Shown: piece by piece, positions 20,660 to 30,209 of the stretch
Layout: each line of letters opens with the position of its first letter
Numbering within the stretch: the stretch's first letter is position 1
The notes under the pieces: model-generated
The model's database searches: none
What the model saw: the letters and a program-made list of their open reading frames with translations, nothing else
What the model was told of the DNA's origin: nothing
Assembly: GCF_014203365.1 (NCBI RefSeq)
Contig: NZ_JACHIS010000001.1
Span: forward strand, 3,844,001-3,908,000
Reading direction: 5' to 3'
Origin: Actinoalloteichus hymeniacidonis
GTDB taxonomy: Bacteria > Actinomycetota > Actinomycetes > Mycobacteriales > Pseudonocardiaceae
DNA length: 64,000 nt
Made by a program: the position numbers and the translations under genes

Positions 20660-22455
20660 CGGCGGTGCCGACGCAGGCGGAGATCTGGCGGATGGCCTCG
20701 GCCAGACTGCTGGCCAAGATGATCGGGCAGCTCGCCTTCGAGGACCTGCTGCGTCCCGAGCCGTTCGCCGACGGCGAGTGGTTGTTATCGCTGGCCGAAG
20801 CCGAGTACTCCTTCCAGGCCGTGCGCGGCGCGTTCGGCGACTGGACGGTGGCGCCGGAGTCGATCCGGCATCGGGTGACCGGGATCCTCGGCGATCGGCT
20901 GGGGCAGCCTGCCTGGGATCCGGCGCGGTTCCTGCTCGACGCGGCCGGCACCATCGGGGTCTCGCCGGAGACCTCGGCGAACTACCTGGCCGAGCTGACC
21001 GCGACCCTGCGGGCCGACGTCGCACTCGCCGAGAACGACGTGCCCGTCGACGTCCTCGCCGACCTCGGGCACACCGAGCTGGAGGGTCACCTGGTCGGTC
21101 ACCCCTGGCTGGTGGCGAACAAGGGCCGCGTCGGTTTCTCCTCCGACGACCAGGCCCGTTATGCACCGGAGGCCCGTAGCAGGTTGCGGCTGCCCTGGTT
21201 GGCCGTCCATCGGGGACTGGCCGAGTTCCGGGCCACGCCCGCGCTCTCCGAACACGCGGTACGCGAACACGAACTGGACGAGGCGACCAGGACGGCCTTC
21301 GCCTCGGTGTTGCAGAGCCGAGGCGTCGACCCCGACGCCTATGTGTGGCTGCCGGTGCATCCCTGGCAGCTCGACCACGTCGTGCGCACGTTGTGGGCAC
21401 CGGAGCTGGCGGCCGACCGCATCATCGAGCTGGGCGTGGCCCCCGACCCGATGCTGCCGACCCAGGCCATCCGGACGATGTCCAACGTGGAACACCCGGA
21501 TCGGTTCCAGGTGAAACTGCCGCTGCGCATCCTGAACACCGCAGTCTGGCGAGGCATCCCGCCGCACTGCACCTCGGCGGCCCCGACGGTCACCCAGTGG
21601 CTGCGTGGGCTGTGGGACGGTGACGCGGAGTTGGCCGAGACCGGCGCCGTCCTGTTGGGCGAGGTCGCCTCGGTGACGATCGAGCACCCCCTGTTGTCCA
21701 CGGTGCCCGGCACGCCCTACACCTGGTTGGAGACTCTGGGCTGCATCTGGCGGGAGTCGGTGGACCCGACCCTGCGGCCCGGGGAGCGGGCGGTCCCGCT
21801 GGCGGCCGTCCTACATGTCGACACGGCGGGCCGCAGCCTGGTGAGCGAGTACATCGCCCGCTCCGGCTCGGATGCACAGAGTTGGATGGCCGATTTGTTC
21901 GCGGCGTTGCTGCGGCCCCTACTGCTGGTGCTCTACCGGTACGGGATCACGGTGAACCCGCACGGCGAGAACGTGCTGCTGATCCTCGACGAGTCGGGCA
22001 GGCCGACGCGCGTGGCGATCAAGGACCTCATCGACGATGTGAACGTCTCGGTGGAACCGGTCGCCGAGCGCGGCCCGGAGCCGGACTCGCATTACCGGGT
22101 GCTTCCTCGCAAGCCCTGGCATGTACTGCGGCAGTACCTGGTGGATGCCCTGCTCGTCGGGGTGTTCCGGCCGTTGGCACGCCTGCTGCGCGAGAACCAC
22201 GGGGTGGCCGAGGCTCGGTTCTGGGGTCGGGTGCGCGGCGAGATCGAGGACTTCCGCAGGCGGCACCCCGAGTTGGCCGACCGCATGGCGCAGGGCGACC
22301 TCCTCGGCCCCACCTTCGCCCGATACCCGCTCAACGGCGACCGACTCGTGCAGACCGGTTACGCGGAACTGTCCTATCGGCATGCCATCGCGCCGCACGG
22401 GGAACTGCCGAATCCGCTGTACGAGGTGACGTCCATCGCCCCCGAGGGGCGCTGA
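20656..22455 (+). CDS. IucA/IucC-family NIS siderophore synthetase, type C-like (DesD/IucC)
   Basis: This 599-residue second synthetase has GHPWLVANKGRVGFSSDD, the GHPxxxxKxRxGF block typical of type C enzymes (IucC, DesD, AlcC), which act on a carboxylate derivative that already carries an amide. It also has LPVHPWQLDHV, SNVEHPDRFQVKLPL, and NPHGENVLLI near the C-terminus. Having both type A and type C synthetases matches citrate-hydroxamate systems (aerobactin, rhizobactin 1021, schizokinen) better than desferrioxamine. It is the last gene of the operon, and a strong hairpin follows 16 bp downstream. Confidence 0.92.
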   Translation: MTAVPTQAEIWRMASARLLAKMIGQLAFEDLLRPEPFADGEWLLSLAEAEYSFQAVRGAFGDWTVAPESIRHRVTGILGDRLGQPAWDPARFLLDAAGTIGVSPETSANYLAELTATLRADVALAENDVPVDVLADLGHTELEGHLVGHPWLVANKGRVGFSSDDQARYAPEARSRLRLPWLAVHRGLAEFRATPALSEHAVREHELDEATRTAFASVLQSRGVDPDAYVWLPVHPWQLDHVVRTLWAPELAADRIIELGVAPDPMLPTQAIRTMSNVEHPDRFQVKLPLRILNTAVWRGIPPHCTSAAPTVTQWLRGLWDGDAELAETGAVLLGEVASVTIEHPLLSTVPGTPYTWLETLGCIWRESVDPTLRPGERAVPLAAVLHVDTAGRSLVSEYIARSGSDAQSWMADLFAALLRPLLLVLYRYGITVNPHGENVLLILDESGRPTRVAIKDLIDDVNVSVEPVAERGPEPDSHYRVLPRKPWHVLRQYLVDALLVGVFRPLARLLRENHGVAEARFWGRVRGEIEDFRRRHPELADRMAQGDLLGPTFARYPLNGDRLVQTGYAELSYRHAIAPHGELPNPLYEVTSIAPEGR

Positions 22456-22470
22456 GTCCTCGGTTGTGCG

Positions 22471-22502
22471 CCGATGCGGCGGCCGTCGGGCCGCCGCATC
22501 GG
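22471..22502 (+). terminator. Terminator of the siderophore operon
   Basis: A perfect 14-bp inverted repeat (CCGATGCGGCGGCC / GGCCGCCGCATCGG) with a GTCG loop starts 16 bp after the last stop. No exporter, receptor or acyltransferase gene lies between the operon and this hairpin. Confidence 0.85.
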
Positions 22503-22564
22503 GCGTCATCGAGGTGGATCGGGCTCCGCAGGCGACGTGCCGGTCGCCGGGGGTCGATGGCGGA

Positions 22565-23299
22565 TCAGTCGCCTGCGGCGATGGCCCAGTCCACATCGCG
22601 CACCGGCTCGTCGGTCTCCTCGGCAGCCGTGGTCTCGGCGGTGCGGTCGGCTGCGGCGGGCGTCGCGAGGGTCACCGGGGCCGCCGACGCCGAATCGGCG
22701 GGGCTCGGCGACGCCGCCTCCTCGAATTCCACGAGGTCGAGTAGCGACCAGGGCCCACCCGGGACGTCGGCGGCGAAGACGTTGCGCCGCATCGTGCCGT
22801 CCGGCATCCAGCGGAACAGACTGACGGCCGCCCTGAGCCCGTCGTCGCGACGCAGGCCGAGGTCGTCGGTGAGTCGGCTCGGCTGGGTGGAGACCACCTC
22901 GATCCGCCGCCAACCCCGTCGTTGGACCTCGTCGTGCAGCGCGCCGGGCGAGGCAGGGGCGAACACCACGACTGCGGCACGCGGAGCGAGGTGCTCCACC
23001 AGGCTGTCGAGCCCGTCGACCCAGCGGGCCGAATCCGGGCAGGATCGCAGCCAACCCTCGTCGAACCGCAGGTGGTATCCGATGAGGACCCGACGCGAAC
23101 CGAACAGACCGGCCAGCGTGACGGGTTTGCCCGCCGCCGTCGTCAGCGGCGTCGCCGACTCCGCCAGCGGCCCGGCGGGAAGCGCCCGACGCGCGGCGGC
23201 GAACTCGGCCGCCGCATCCCACAACTTCCGCTCGGCCTTGCTCAGCCGGTCACGGGCCTGCCTCGGACCGTCGACGGCCCCATCGCGAGGTCTTTCCAT
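22565..23299 (-). CDS. DUF899-like (thioredoxin-fold) protein
   Basis: This 244-residue protein contains a segment (about 55-150) that follows the DUF899 pattern: LAGLFGSRRVLIGYHL, then WLRSCPDSARWVDGLDSLV, then a strand-helix repeat ending in RRGWRRIEVVS. The family has a thioredoxin-like fold of unclear activity; only one Cys of the usual SCPxC-type site is seen (SCPD). The C-terminal 50 residues are low-complexity Ala/Thr/Glu. It starts 23 bp after the rarA stop and is likely co-transcribed with it. The family call is moderate. Confidence 0.6.
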   Translation of the reverse strand: MERPRDGAVDGPRQARDRLSKAERKLWDAAAEFAAARRALPAGPLAESATPLTTAAGKPVTLAGLFGSRRVLIGYHLRFDEGWLRSCPDSARWVDGLDSLVEHLAPRAAVVVFAPASPGALHDEVQRRGWRRIEVVSTQPSRLTDDLGLRRDDGLRAAVSLFRWMPDGTMRRNVFAADVPGGPWSLLDLVEFEEAASPSPADSASAAPVTLATPAAADRTAETTAAEETDEPVRDVDWAIAAGD

Positions 23300-23322
23300 G
23301 TGCCGGGAGCTTACGGTCGTCC

Positions 23323-24690
23323 TCAGCTCCGCCGGGGCGTTTCGCCTCGAATGACCCGCCGTAGCCGGGGAACCCGCTCCGACAGGGTTCGCTCGGCTCC
23401 TCGTTCGGTGGGTTCGTAGTAGTCGCGTCCGACCACGACGTCCGGCGCGTACTGCTGGGCCAGCACGCCCTCGGCGACGTCGTGCGGATAGCGGTAGCCC
23501 GTCGCATTGCCCAGTTTCGCCGCACCCGAGTAGTGCCCGTCCCGCAGGTGCGCGGGCACCGGACCCGCCGCCCCGGAGCGGACGTCGCCGAGCGCCGCAT
23601 CGATCGCCGTGATCACCGCGTTGGACTTCGGCGCCGTGGCCAGATGAATGGTGGCCTGCGCCAGGGTGATGCGGCCCTCCGGCATCCCGATCAACGCCAC
23701 CGCCTGAGCGGCGGCCACCGCCACACCGAGCGCCGTGGGGTCGGCCATCCCGATGTCCTCGCTGGCATGCACCACCAGTCGTCTGGCGATGAAGCGGGGA
23801 TCCTCCCCCGCCTCGATCATCCTGGCCAGATAGTGCAGCGCGGCGTCCACATCGGACCCTCGAATGGACTTGATGAAGGCACTGGTCACGTCGTAGTGCT
23901 GGTCGCCGTCGCGGTCGTAGCGCACCGCCGCCTTGTCGACGGTCGCCTCCACCGTCGACAACTCGATCACCGCCGAGTCGGTCGACTCCGCGGCCTCGGC
24001 GGCGGCCTCCAACGCCGTCAACGCCCGTCGCGCGTCCCCGGAGGCGAGCCGCACCAGGTGCTCGGCGGCGGCCTCCGTCAGCCGCACTCGGCCGCCCAGG
24101 CCACGTTCCTCGACGACGGAGCGATCGACCAGCGTGCGCACGGCCTCGTCGGTGAGCGACTGGAGTTGCAGGACCAGCGATCGCGACAGCAACGGTGACA
24201 CCACCGAGAAGAAGGGATTCTCCGTGGTCGCCGCCACCAGGAGCACGACGCGATCCTCGACCGCGCCGAGCAGGGCGTCCTGCTGGGTGCGGGAGAACCG
24301 GTGTACCTCGTCGATGAACAACACCGTCGACTCCCCGGAGCGACCGAGCCGGTGTCGAGCCTCCTGGATGACCGCCCGTACTTCCTTGACACCGGCCGAC
24401 AACGCCGAGAGCGCCACGAATCGTCGTCCGGTCGCCTGCGACACCAAGGTCGCCAAGGTCGTCTTGCCGGTGCCCGGCGGGCCGTAGAGCAGGATCGACG
24501 CCGGGGCCGCTCCCTCCACCAGTCGCCGCAACGGCGCGCCCGGTGCGAGGAGATGGTCCTGGCCGACGACCTCGTCCAGGTTGCGTGGGCGCATCCGGAC
24601 CGGCAGCGGCGCGTTGTCGGCCAAGGCACGCTCCGCCTTGTCCGCCACCTCGGCGCCGAAGAGTCCCTCGTCGAATAGCCCGTCTGCCAC
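23323..24690 (-). CDS. rarA: Replication-associated recombination protein A (RarA/MgsA ATPase)
   Basis: RarA is an AAA+ clamp-loader-like ATPase acting at stalled replication forks. The 455-residue protein has [19 protein letters not shown], the P-loop [12 protein letters not shown] (about 69-80), the [10 protein letters not shown] Walker B, the sensor [10 protein letters not shown], and the C-terminal MgsA part ([33 protein letters not shown]). The GTG at 24690 gives the family start [11 protein letters not shown]; the frame continues upstream without family similarity. It is divergent from the cupin gene. Confidence 0.95.
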   Translation of the reverse strand: MADGLFDEGLFGAEVADKAERALADNAPLPVRMRPRNLDEVVGQDHLLAPGAPLRRLVEGAAPASILLYGPPGTGKTTLATLVSQATGRRFVALSALSAGVKEVRAVIQEARHRLGRSGESTVLFIDEVHRFSRTQQDALLGAVEDRVVLLVAATTENPFFSVVSPLLSRSLVLQLQSLTDEAVRTLVDRSVVEERGLGGRVRLTEAAAEHLVRLASGDARRALTALEAAAEAAESTDSAVIELSTVEATVDKAAVRYDRDGDQHYDVTSAFIKSIRGSDVDAALHYLARMIEAGEDPRFIARRLVVHASEDIGMADPTALGVAVAAAQAVALIGMPEGRITLAQATIHLATAPKSNAVITAIDAALGDVRSGAAGPVPAHLRDGHYSGAAKLGNATGYRYPHDVAEGVLAQQYAPDVVVGRDYYEPTERGAERTLSERVPRLRRVIRGETPRRS

Positions 24691-24763
24691 GCGCGCGACG
24701 CTACCCGGCCCGCACGACACCGACGACGGGCACCACGGCGTGCGACTCGGCGATAATCGTCGG

Positions 24764-25126
24764 ATGAACTCGACGGTGTCCCTCGCGGACAAACTCGGCA
24801 GGATCGACGACCACTGGTCGCCACGCATCGTCGCCCAGCTCAATGATCAGCATGTCAAAGTCGTCAAGCTGCTCGGTGAGTTCGTCTGGCACGAACACGC
24901 CGACACCGACGAGCTCTTCCTGGTGGTACACGGAACCCTGCACATCGATCTTCCCGACGAACGTCGGACCCTGCGCACGGGTGAACTGTTCGTGGTCCCC
25001 CGAGGAGTCCGGCATCGGCCGGTGGCCGAGCAGGAGTGTCAGGTGGTGTTGATCGAGGCCGCAGGCACCGTCAACACCGGCGACCGCTCGGACAGCGAGT
25101 TGACCAACCCTGCGGAATGGCTCTGA
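24764..25126 (+). CDS. Small cupin-domain protein
   Basis: This 120-residue single-domain cupin has both metal-binding motifs: [20 protein letters not shown] (HxH and E, with the distal Gly) and the second [18 protein letters not shown]. It probably binds one divalent metal in a small beta barrel. Stand-alone cupins of this kind have no fixed function. It is monocistronic, facing the phosphotransferase gene, with starts of rarA and cupin 73 bp apart and divergent. Confidence 0.85.
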   Translation: MNSTVSLADKLGRIDDHWSPRIVAQLNDQHVKVVKLLGEFVWHEHADTDELFLVVHGTLHIDLPDERRTLRTGELFVVPRGVRHRPVAEQECQVVLIEAAGTVNTGDRSDSELTNPAEWL

Positions 25127-25163
25127 TCAGAGCGCCGCAGGCATCGGTCGGTACGCGAGACGG

Positions 25164-26372
25164 TCAGCGGAATGCCGGGTAGAACGGAAGCCGCTGGCCG
25201 GACAGACCGAAGTGATCCCGCAGGGCAGCGGCGGTGGAATCGGCGAACTCCGCCAGCGGTTCGGCCACGCCCGCGTCCGAGGCCAGCCGTTCCCACTGGT
25301 CGATGACGTCCAGGTACCGCAGCATCGGGTCGCCCTGCTCGGTCTCCGAGGTCATCACGCCGCTGGTCCCCGACAACACCCGCCAGGTCGCCACCCAGGC
25401 GTAGATCAGCTGCGCCTGGAAGAGCCTGGGCAGCAGGATCTCGTCCTGATCGAGTTCCGGCCACACCGAGGTCACCTCGGAACGCCAGGTGGCCAGCATC
25501 GCCTCGCCGATCTCCTCCGGCACGCGCAGCGCGCAGGCACACGAGGCGAACGGGACCAGCAGGCTGATCGCGTCCAGGGCGATATCTCGCACGCAACCGG
25601 ACTCGAAGTCGAGGAATCGGACTCCGTGCCCGGTGACCACGCTGTTGTCCGGGCTGATGTCGCTGGTGCTGAACGCCCGATAACGCTGTGCGGAGAACAG
25701 TTTGAGCGCCTCGCCCACATCGGCGAGGACCTCGTCGGGAACCGGGCGTTCGTGCAGCGTGGCCAACAACGCGGGAAGTTCGCGCACGGCTTCGGCGGCC
25801 TCCTGCGCGACGGGGTGTATGCCGTCCCGGCCGCCCAACCGCCGCAACAACGCATCGAAGTCGGCGTCGCGACCGGCGGTGCTGGTGTGCAGCCTGCCCA
25901 GGGTCCTGGCCCAGGACAGCAGGGTGTTCTCGGCGGCCCTGGTGTCCTCACCTCGCAGGACGTCGGCCAGCGTCGAGGCGCGGCCGAAGTCCTCCAGGAT
26001 CACCAGTCGCTCGTTCTGATCCTGACCGACCAGTTCCGGGCTGACCCAGCTCTCGGCGGGCAGCGCGGTCAGCAGCTGGCAACTCGCCGCCTCCCTGGCG
26101 AACGCGCCGCCGTCCTGGTCGTCGGCGACACGGGGGTAACGCTTGATGACCAGAGTCTTGGGCATCGTGAAAGGGGTCTCCGCGACCCGGACTCGAACGA
26201 CGGCGGCTCGGCCGCTGCCCCCGAGGTCTTCGGGGTCGGCGAGTCGTACCGAGGCGCCGAACCGGCCGGTGAGCACCGTCTCCGCCGCGCGAACCGTGTC
26301 GTTCAGTTCATCGTGACTCGTGGTGCTCCGGTCGGACGCCTTTGACCGACTGACAGCTGTCTCGAGGCTCAT
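25164..26372 (-). CDS. Aminoglycoside phosphotransferase-like kinase, substrate unknown
   Basis: This 402-residue protein has a protein-kinase-like APH fold. The N-lobe carries TLVIKRYP (ATP-binding Lys) and RLVILEDFG; the C-lobe carries FSTSDISPDNSVV (catalytic Asp and Asn, with the usual HxD His replaced by Ser) and VRFLDFESGCVRD. The replaced His is notable, although the catalytic Asp is kept. The start is uncertain: ATG 26372 is used, but an ATG 33 bp upstream is also in frame. It follows aspS on the same strand behind a strong terminator. Whether the substrate is an antibiotic, sugar or choline cannot be told. Confidence 0.7.
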   Translation of the reverse strand: MSLETAVSRSKASDRSTTSHDELNDTVRAAETVLTGRFGASVRLADPEDLGGSGRAAVVRVRVAETPFTMPKTLVIKRYPRVADDQDGGAFAREAASCQLLTALPAESWVSPELVGQDQNERLVILEDFGRASTLADVLRGEDTRAAENTLLSWARTLGRLHTSTAGRDADFDALLRRLGGRDGIHPVAQEAAEAVRELPALLATLHERPVPDEVLADVGEALKLFSAQRYRAFSTSDISPDNSVVTGHGVRFLDFESGCVRDIALDAISLLVPFASCACALRVPEEIGEAMLATWRSEVTSVWPELDQDEILLPRLFQAQLIYAWVATWRVLSGTSGVMTSETEQGDPMLRYLDVIDQWERLASDAGVAEPLAEFADSTAAALRDHFGLSGQRLPFYPAFR

Positions 26373-26439
26373 CTCTTCCGACCCTACCGTGGTTCGCCAT
26401 CCCATGATGACCACTGTTCGGCTGAAACAACCGATGAAT

Positions 26440-26468
26440 CCCCGCCCCGGGAACGTCCCGGGGCGGGG
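26440..26468 (-). terminator. Terminator after aspS
   Basis: A perfect 13-bp inverted repeat (CCCCGCCCCGGGA / TCCCGGGGCGGGG) with a 3-nt loop begins 7 bp beyond the aspS stop in the direction of transcription. Confidence 0.85.
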
Positions 26469-26475
26469 TACGAGC

Positions 26476-28248
26476 TCAGGACTGACGTGCGTTGGGCTTG
26501 GCGTCGACGCCCGCTTCTTTACGCTGCTCGGCGGTGATCGGCGCGGGTGCCTCGGTGAGCGGGTCGAAACCGCCACCGGACTTCGGGAAGGCGATGACCT
26601 CGCGGAGCGATTCCGCTCCGGCGAGCAGCATCACGATCCGGTCCCAGCCGAAGGCGATACCGCCGTGCGGCGGGGGACCGTACTGGAAGGCGTCCAGCAG
26701 GAAGCCGAACTTCTCCTGTGCGTCGGCCTCGGAGATGCCCATCACGCCGAAGACCCGCCGCTGCATCTCGGCCTGGTGGATACGGATCGAGCCGCCACCG
26801 ATCTCGTTGCCGTTGCAGACGATGTCGTAGGCGTAGGCCAACGCGTTGCCCGGGTCCTCCTCGAACCGCTGCGCCCACTCCTTGGTCGGCGAGGTGAAGG
26901 CGTGGTGCACGGCGGTCCAGCGACCGGAGCCGATGGCGACGTCGTCGGTGTCCTCCGCCGACTCGAACAGCGGTGCGTCCACGACCCAGACGAAGGACCA
27001 GGCGTCCTCGTCGATCAGGTCGCAGCGCCGACCGATCTCCAACCGGGCCGCACCCAGCAGCGAACGGGCTCCCGCCGCGGAACCCGCCGCGAAGAACACG
27101 CAGTCGCCGGGGTTCGCGCCGACCGCCGCTGCCAGACCCGCGCGCTCGCCCTCGGTGAGGTTCTTGGCCACCGGGCCGCCCAGGGTGCCGTCGGGCTGGA
27201 TCAGGACGTAGGCCAGGCCCTTGTGGCCACGCTGCTTGGCCCAGTCCTGCCAGGCGTCGAGCTGACGTCGGGGCTGGTCCGCACCGCCGGGCATCACGAC
27301 CGCGCCGACATACGGCGCCTGGAAGACGCGGAAGGTCGTCTCGGCGAAGTACTCGGTCAGCTCGGTCAGCTCCAGACCGAAGCGCAGATCCGGCTTGTCG
27401 GTGCCGTAGCGCGCCATCGCGTCGGCGTAGGTGATCCTCGGGATCGGGCGCGGGATGACGTGGTCGGCCAGGCCCTGCCAGAGCGCGGCGACGATGTCCT
27501 CGCCGAGGGCGATCACGTCGTCCTGCTCGGCGAAGCTCATCTCGACGTCGAGCTGGGTGAACTCCGGCTGCCGATCGGCGCGGAAGTCCTCGTCGCGGTA
27601 GCAGCGGGCGATCTGGTAGTAGCGCTCCATACCGGCGACCATCAACAGCTGCTTGAACAGCTGCGGGGACTGCGGCAGCGCGTACCAGGAACCCGGCTGC
27701 AGGCGCGCGGGAACCAGGAAGTCGCGGGCGCCCTCCGGCGTCGAGCGGGTCAGCGTGGGCGTCTCGATCTCCACGAAGTCCTGGTCGTGCAACACCGTCC
27801 TGGCGATCCGGTTCGCCTCGCTGCGCATGCGCAGTGCGGCGGCGGGGCCGGAACGACGCAGGTCGAGGTAACGGTGGCGGAGTCGGGTCTCCTCGCCGAC
27901 CTCCAGGTGCTCGTCGAGCTGGAAGGGCAGCGGCGCGGACTCGGACAGCACCTCGAGTTCGTTGACCGTCACCTCGATCGCACCGGTGGGGATCTCCGGG
28001 TTCTCGTTGCCCTGGGGGCGGATGACGACGTCACCGATGACCCGCAGGCAGAACTCCGAGCGCAGCCGATGGGCCCGCTCGGCCATCTCGCCCTCGCGGA
28101 AGACGACCTGGGCGACCCCGGAGGCGTCCCGAAGATCGATGAAGATCACGCCCCCGTGATCGCGTCGACGCGCCACCCACCCGGTGAGGGTGACTGTCTT
28201 GCCGACGTGCTCGGCGCGTAGGGCGCCGGCCTGATGGGTGCGCAACAC
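26476..28248 (-). CDS. aspS: Aspartyl-tRNA synthetase
   Basis: AspRS charges tRNA-Asp (possibly tRNA-Asn as well, if the organism uses indirect Asn-tRNA formation). The 590-residue bacterial-type enzyme has the OB-fold anticodon domain ([20 protein letters not shown]), the class II motif 2 [20 protein letters not shown], the bacterial GAD insertion, and motif 3 [15 protein letters not shown] near the C-terminus. The GTG at 28248 gives the family start; the open frame extends upstream without similarity. Confidence 0.97.
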   Translation of the reverse strand: MLRTHQAGALRAEHVGKTVTLTGWVARRRDHGGVIFIDLRDASGVAQVVFREGEMAERAHRLRSEFCLRVIGDVVIRPQGNENPEIPTGAIEVTVNELEVLSESAPLPFQLDEHLEVGEETRLRHRYLDLRRSGPAAALRMRSEANRIARTVLHDQDFVEIETPTLTRSTPEGARDFLVPARLQPGSWYALPQSPQLFKQLLMVAGMERYYQIARCYRDEDFRADRQPEFTQLDVEMSFAEQDDVIALGEDIVAALWQGLADHVIPRPIPRITYADAMARYGTDKPDLRFGLELTELTEYFAETTFRVFQAPYVGAVVMPGGADQPRRQLDAWQDWAKQRGHKGLAYVLIQPDGTLGGPVAKNLTEGERAGLAAAVGANPGDCVFFAAGSAAGARSLLGAARLEIGRRCDLIDEDAWSFVWVVDAPLFESAEDTDDVAIGSGRWTAVHHAFTSPTKEWAQRFEEDPGNALAYAYDIVCNGNEIGGGSIRIHQAEMQRRVFGVMGISEADAQEKFGFLLDAFQYGPPPHGGIAFGWDRIVMLLAGAESLREVIAFPKSGGGFDPLTEAPAPITAEQRKEAGVDAKPNARQS

Positions 28249-28456
28249 GGTTCCTGATCTCCTTGCCGACCGTCTGGCGGATAGTCGTCCAGGCCGTTTC
28301 ATGACGAGTGCCCAGACCGATACCAGGCTAGCCAACCTGGCAGCGGCCGACGCCGGCAGGCTGGATCGCGGGCGCGGGCCGAGGCGACGCTCGACGGCGT
28401 GCAACGCTCGCAGCCAGGCCCGCGATGAGGGAGTACCCGATGTTCGAGGGGGCCAG

Positions 28457-28930
28457 ATGACCGATTCGGTCTGGATTCGACGGCACGGCTGGTGGTTGCC
28501 GCCCGCACCCTTCCGCGAGGACCACGGCTGGCACCTGTGGCCCGCCGGGCAGACGCCGAATCGCTCGCCGGTGCGGCTCTTCGCTCCCGGTTTCCGGTAC
28601 TACGTCTGCGATGGGGGCCGTTCCGGCGAGCGCCGGGTGCGGTTCCTCACCGAGATGGAGGCGGTCTCCCCGGTGTATGCCGTCGTGTCGCTGGACGAGG
28701 GTTTCGGGAGGCTGGAGGAGTTCTTCGGGCGGCAGGGCAGGACGATGTCCTGGTCGGCCTGGTACGAGGACTCCTACGCCGTCGAGAAGTTCCGCACCCC
28801 ACGCACCTTCGCCCTGCTGGCGTGGACGTTCTCGGTTCGACGGTCCTTATCGGTGCCGTTACCGCGCGCGCAGCGCTTCGCTCCCAGCGGCTGGTTACAG
28901 GTTCCGCGAGACGCGATCGCGCTGAAGTGA
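28457..28930 (+). CDS. Hypothetical protein, Trp/aromatic-rich
   Basis: This 157-residue protein is not recognised. Its N-terminus is unusually rich in Trp, His and Pro ([21 protein letters not shown]), followed by an alternating hydrophobic pattern suggesting a beta-rich fold. There is no signal peptide or membrane segment. ATG 28457 was chosen because earlier in-frame codons overlap the aspS promoter region and look non-coding. It is divergent from aspS and monocistronic. No function is proposed. Confidence 0.55.
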   Translation: MTDSVWIRRHGWWLPPAPFREDHGWHLWPAGQTPNRSPVRLFAPGFRYYVCDGGRSGERRVRFLTEMEAVSPVYAVVSLDEGFGRLEEFFGRQGRTMSWSAWYEDSYAVEKFRTPRTFALLAWTFSVRRSLSVPLPRAQRFAPSGWLQVPRDAIALK

Positions 28931-29084
28931 CCGATGATGCGGGCGATGGACCGCGCCGCGCGGTCGGCGCGATCGTAAGCCTGCGCCGTGGCGGCGTCCG
29001 CGCACACCCGACCGGCAGGACGACGAGACTCCTCGCCACGGCGTCGCCCGATTCGACGCCCCGGAGCACATCGATGTGATCGAC

Positions 29085-29672
29085 TCAATCCTCCGGACGG
29101 GCCAAATCCATTCTCGCCACATGGACGAACACGTCACGGACCGTTTTCAGTTCCTCGGTCGTCACCGATCGGCCACGGCCCAGCCGCAATACCAGCAGAC
29201 GCGAATAAACATCGGCCGCATCGACCACCTCCGGCGAGCCGAGAAGATAGACGGGGGCGAGCGCGGACCACAGATTCTGTCCGAGTCGGGTGAGTTCGAT
29301 GCGCCATTCGGAATCGGCGGAGGATTCGGGTTCGGCCGAATAGCAGGCGAGCAGATAGACATTGGCTGCGCCGAGGAACTCGGCATAGGCCACCCGCCGC
29401 TGGTGCACCTGTTGGCGCCGCACCTGCTCGGTCGTTCGTCGGTCGGCCTCGCGCTCCAGGTCCCGCCGTCCGTGCTGGGCGGCGATGCGCAGTTCACGCG
29501 CCCGGTGTTCGGCCTGCTCGTTGAGCCGGGTCATCGCGTAGTTCGCCTGTTCCCGGGCCTGCTTCTCGAATCTGCGTAACGACCGACCGACGAGGGTGAA
29601 CGCCACCAGAGCCGCCACCAACGACACCACTGGCGCGGCCATCCCGACCAACTCGAGGATCGTGGGGTTCAC
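29085..29672 (-). CDS. Membrane-anchored coiled-coil protein, unknown function
   Basis: This 195-residue protein has a GTG start, one N-terminal membrane helix (residues about 8-28, VGMAAPVVSLVAALVAFTLV), then a long charged helix (about 30-85, rich in Arg, Glu and Gln) predicted to be a coiled coil. A C-terminal helical region (about 90-190) follows. The layout resembles actinobacterial single-pass proteins of unknown role. Downstream lies the 157-residue hypothetical on the other strand; upstream is a 537-bp gap. No known domain is recognised. Confidence 0.6.
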   Translation of the reverse strand: MNPTILELVGMAAPVVSLVAALVAFTLVGRSLRRFEKQAREQANYAMTRLNEQAEHRARELRIAAQHGRRDLEREADRRTTEQVRRQQVHQRRVAYAEFLGAANVYLLACYSAEPESSADSEWRIELTRLGQNLWSALAPVYLLGSPEVVDAADVYSRLLVLRLGRGRSVTTEELKTVRDVFVHVARMDLARPED

Positions 29673-30209
29673 CCATAGAACGTTAGGCGGCCCGGCCCGC
29701 GATTCCTAGCCGTCCATCGGATCCGCGTGCTATCGATCCGTCCTATTCCGGCCGCAGCGCCGTCGAATGCTCGTTGGTGGCCACGGAATTCCATCGAGGC
29801 GGGTACATAACGGTCGACCGACCGTGATGACCACCGCTCAGCGATCGGTTCGACTTCACCGACCGGACGCGTTTTCCACAAGGCCGACATAATCACGACT
29901 CGCCGCGACCACTCGGTGCAATCAATTCGCGCGATCAGGTGATCCACTACGGCCAACGGGGTGATCGAAGCCCTCGACTCCTTGAGGACGCCTCGAGTGC
30001 GAAGTCAAGATCGTCTCCACGCCACAGCCCCTCGACAGACAGCAGACGCCCCACCCGGTCCGGACGAACCCCAGACAGGCTCGGCGACCCGATTCGGGAG
30101 CCGTGCGGAGTACGACCACCCGAAAGCGCAGTACCAACCCGGCGGCGAGATCCGCGCGCACACCGAGACCGCGGATCCGGCGACGACCAGCGCAGAGACG
30201 AGGACTCGG
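29673..30209. other. 537-bp gap before the terpene synthase
   Basis: No convincing gene is seen. It includes a 10-bp palindrome CGGTCGACCG inside ACGGTCGACCGACCGT (about 29807-29822) and a -10-like CATAAT at 29888-29893 on the plus strand. The frame of the terpene synthase remains open for about 250 bp upstream of its ATG, but that stretch matches no family extension. Confidence 0.4.

Noticed and set aside
15925-22455. Desferrioxamine (desABCD) cluster
   Set aside because: There are two NIS synthetases of different motif types and no DesC-like acyltransferase, so the desABCD layout does not fit.
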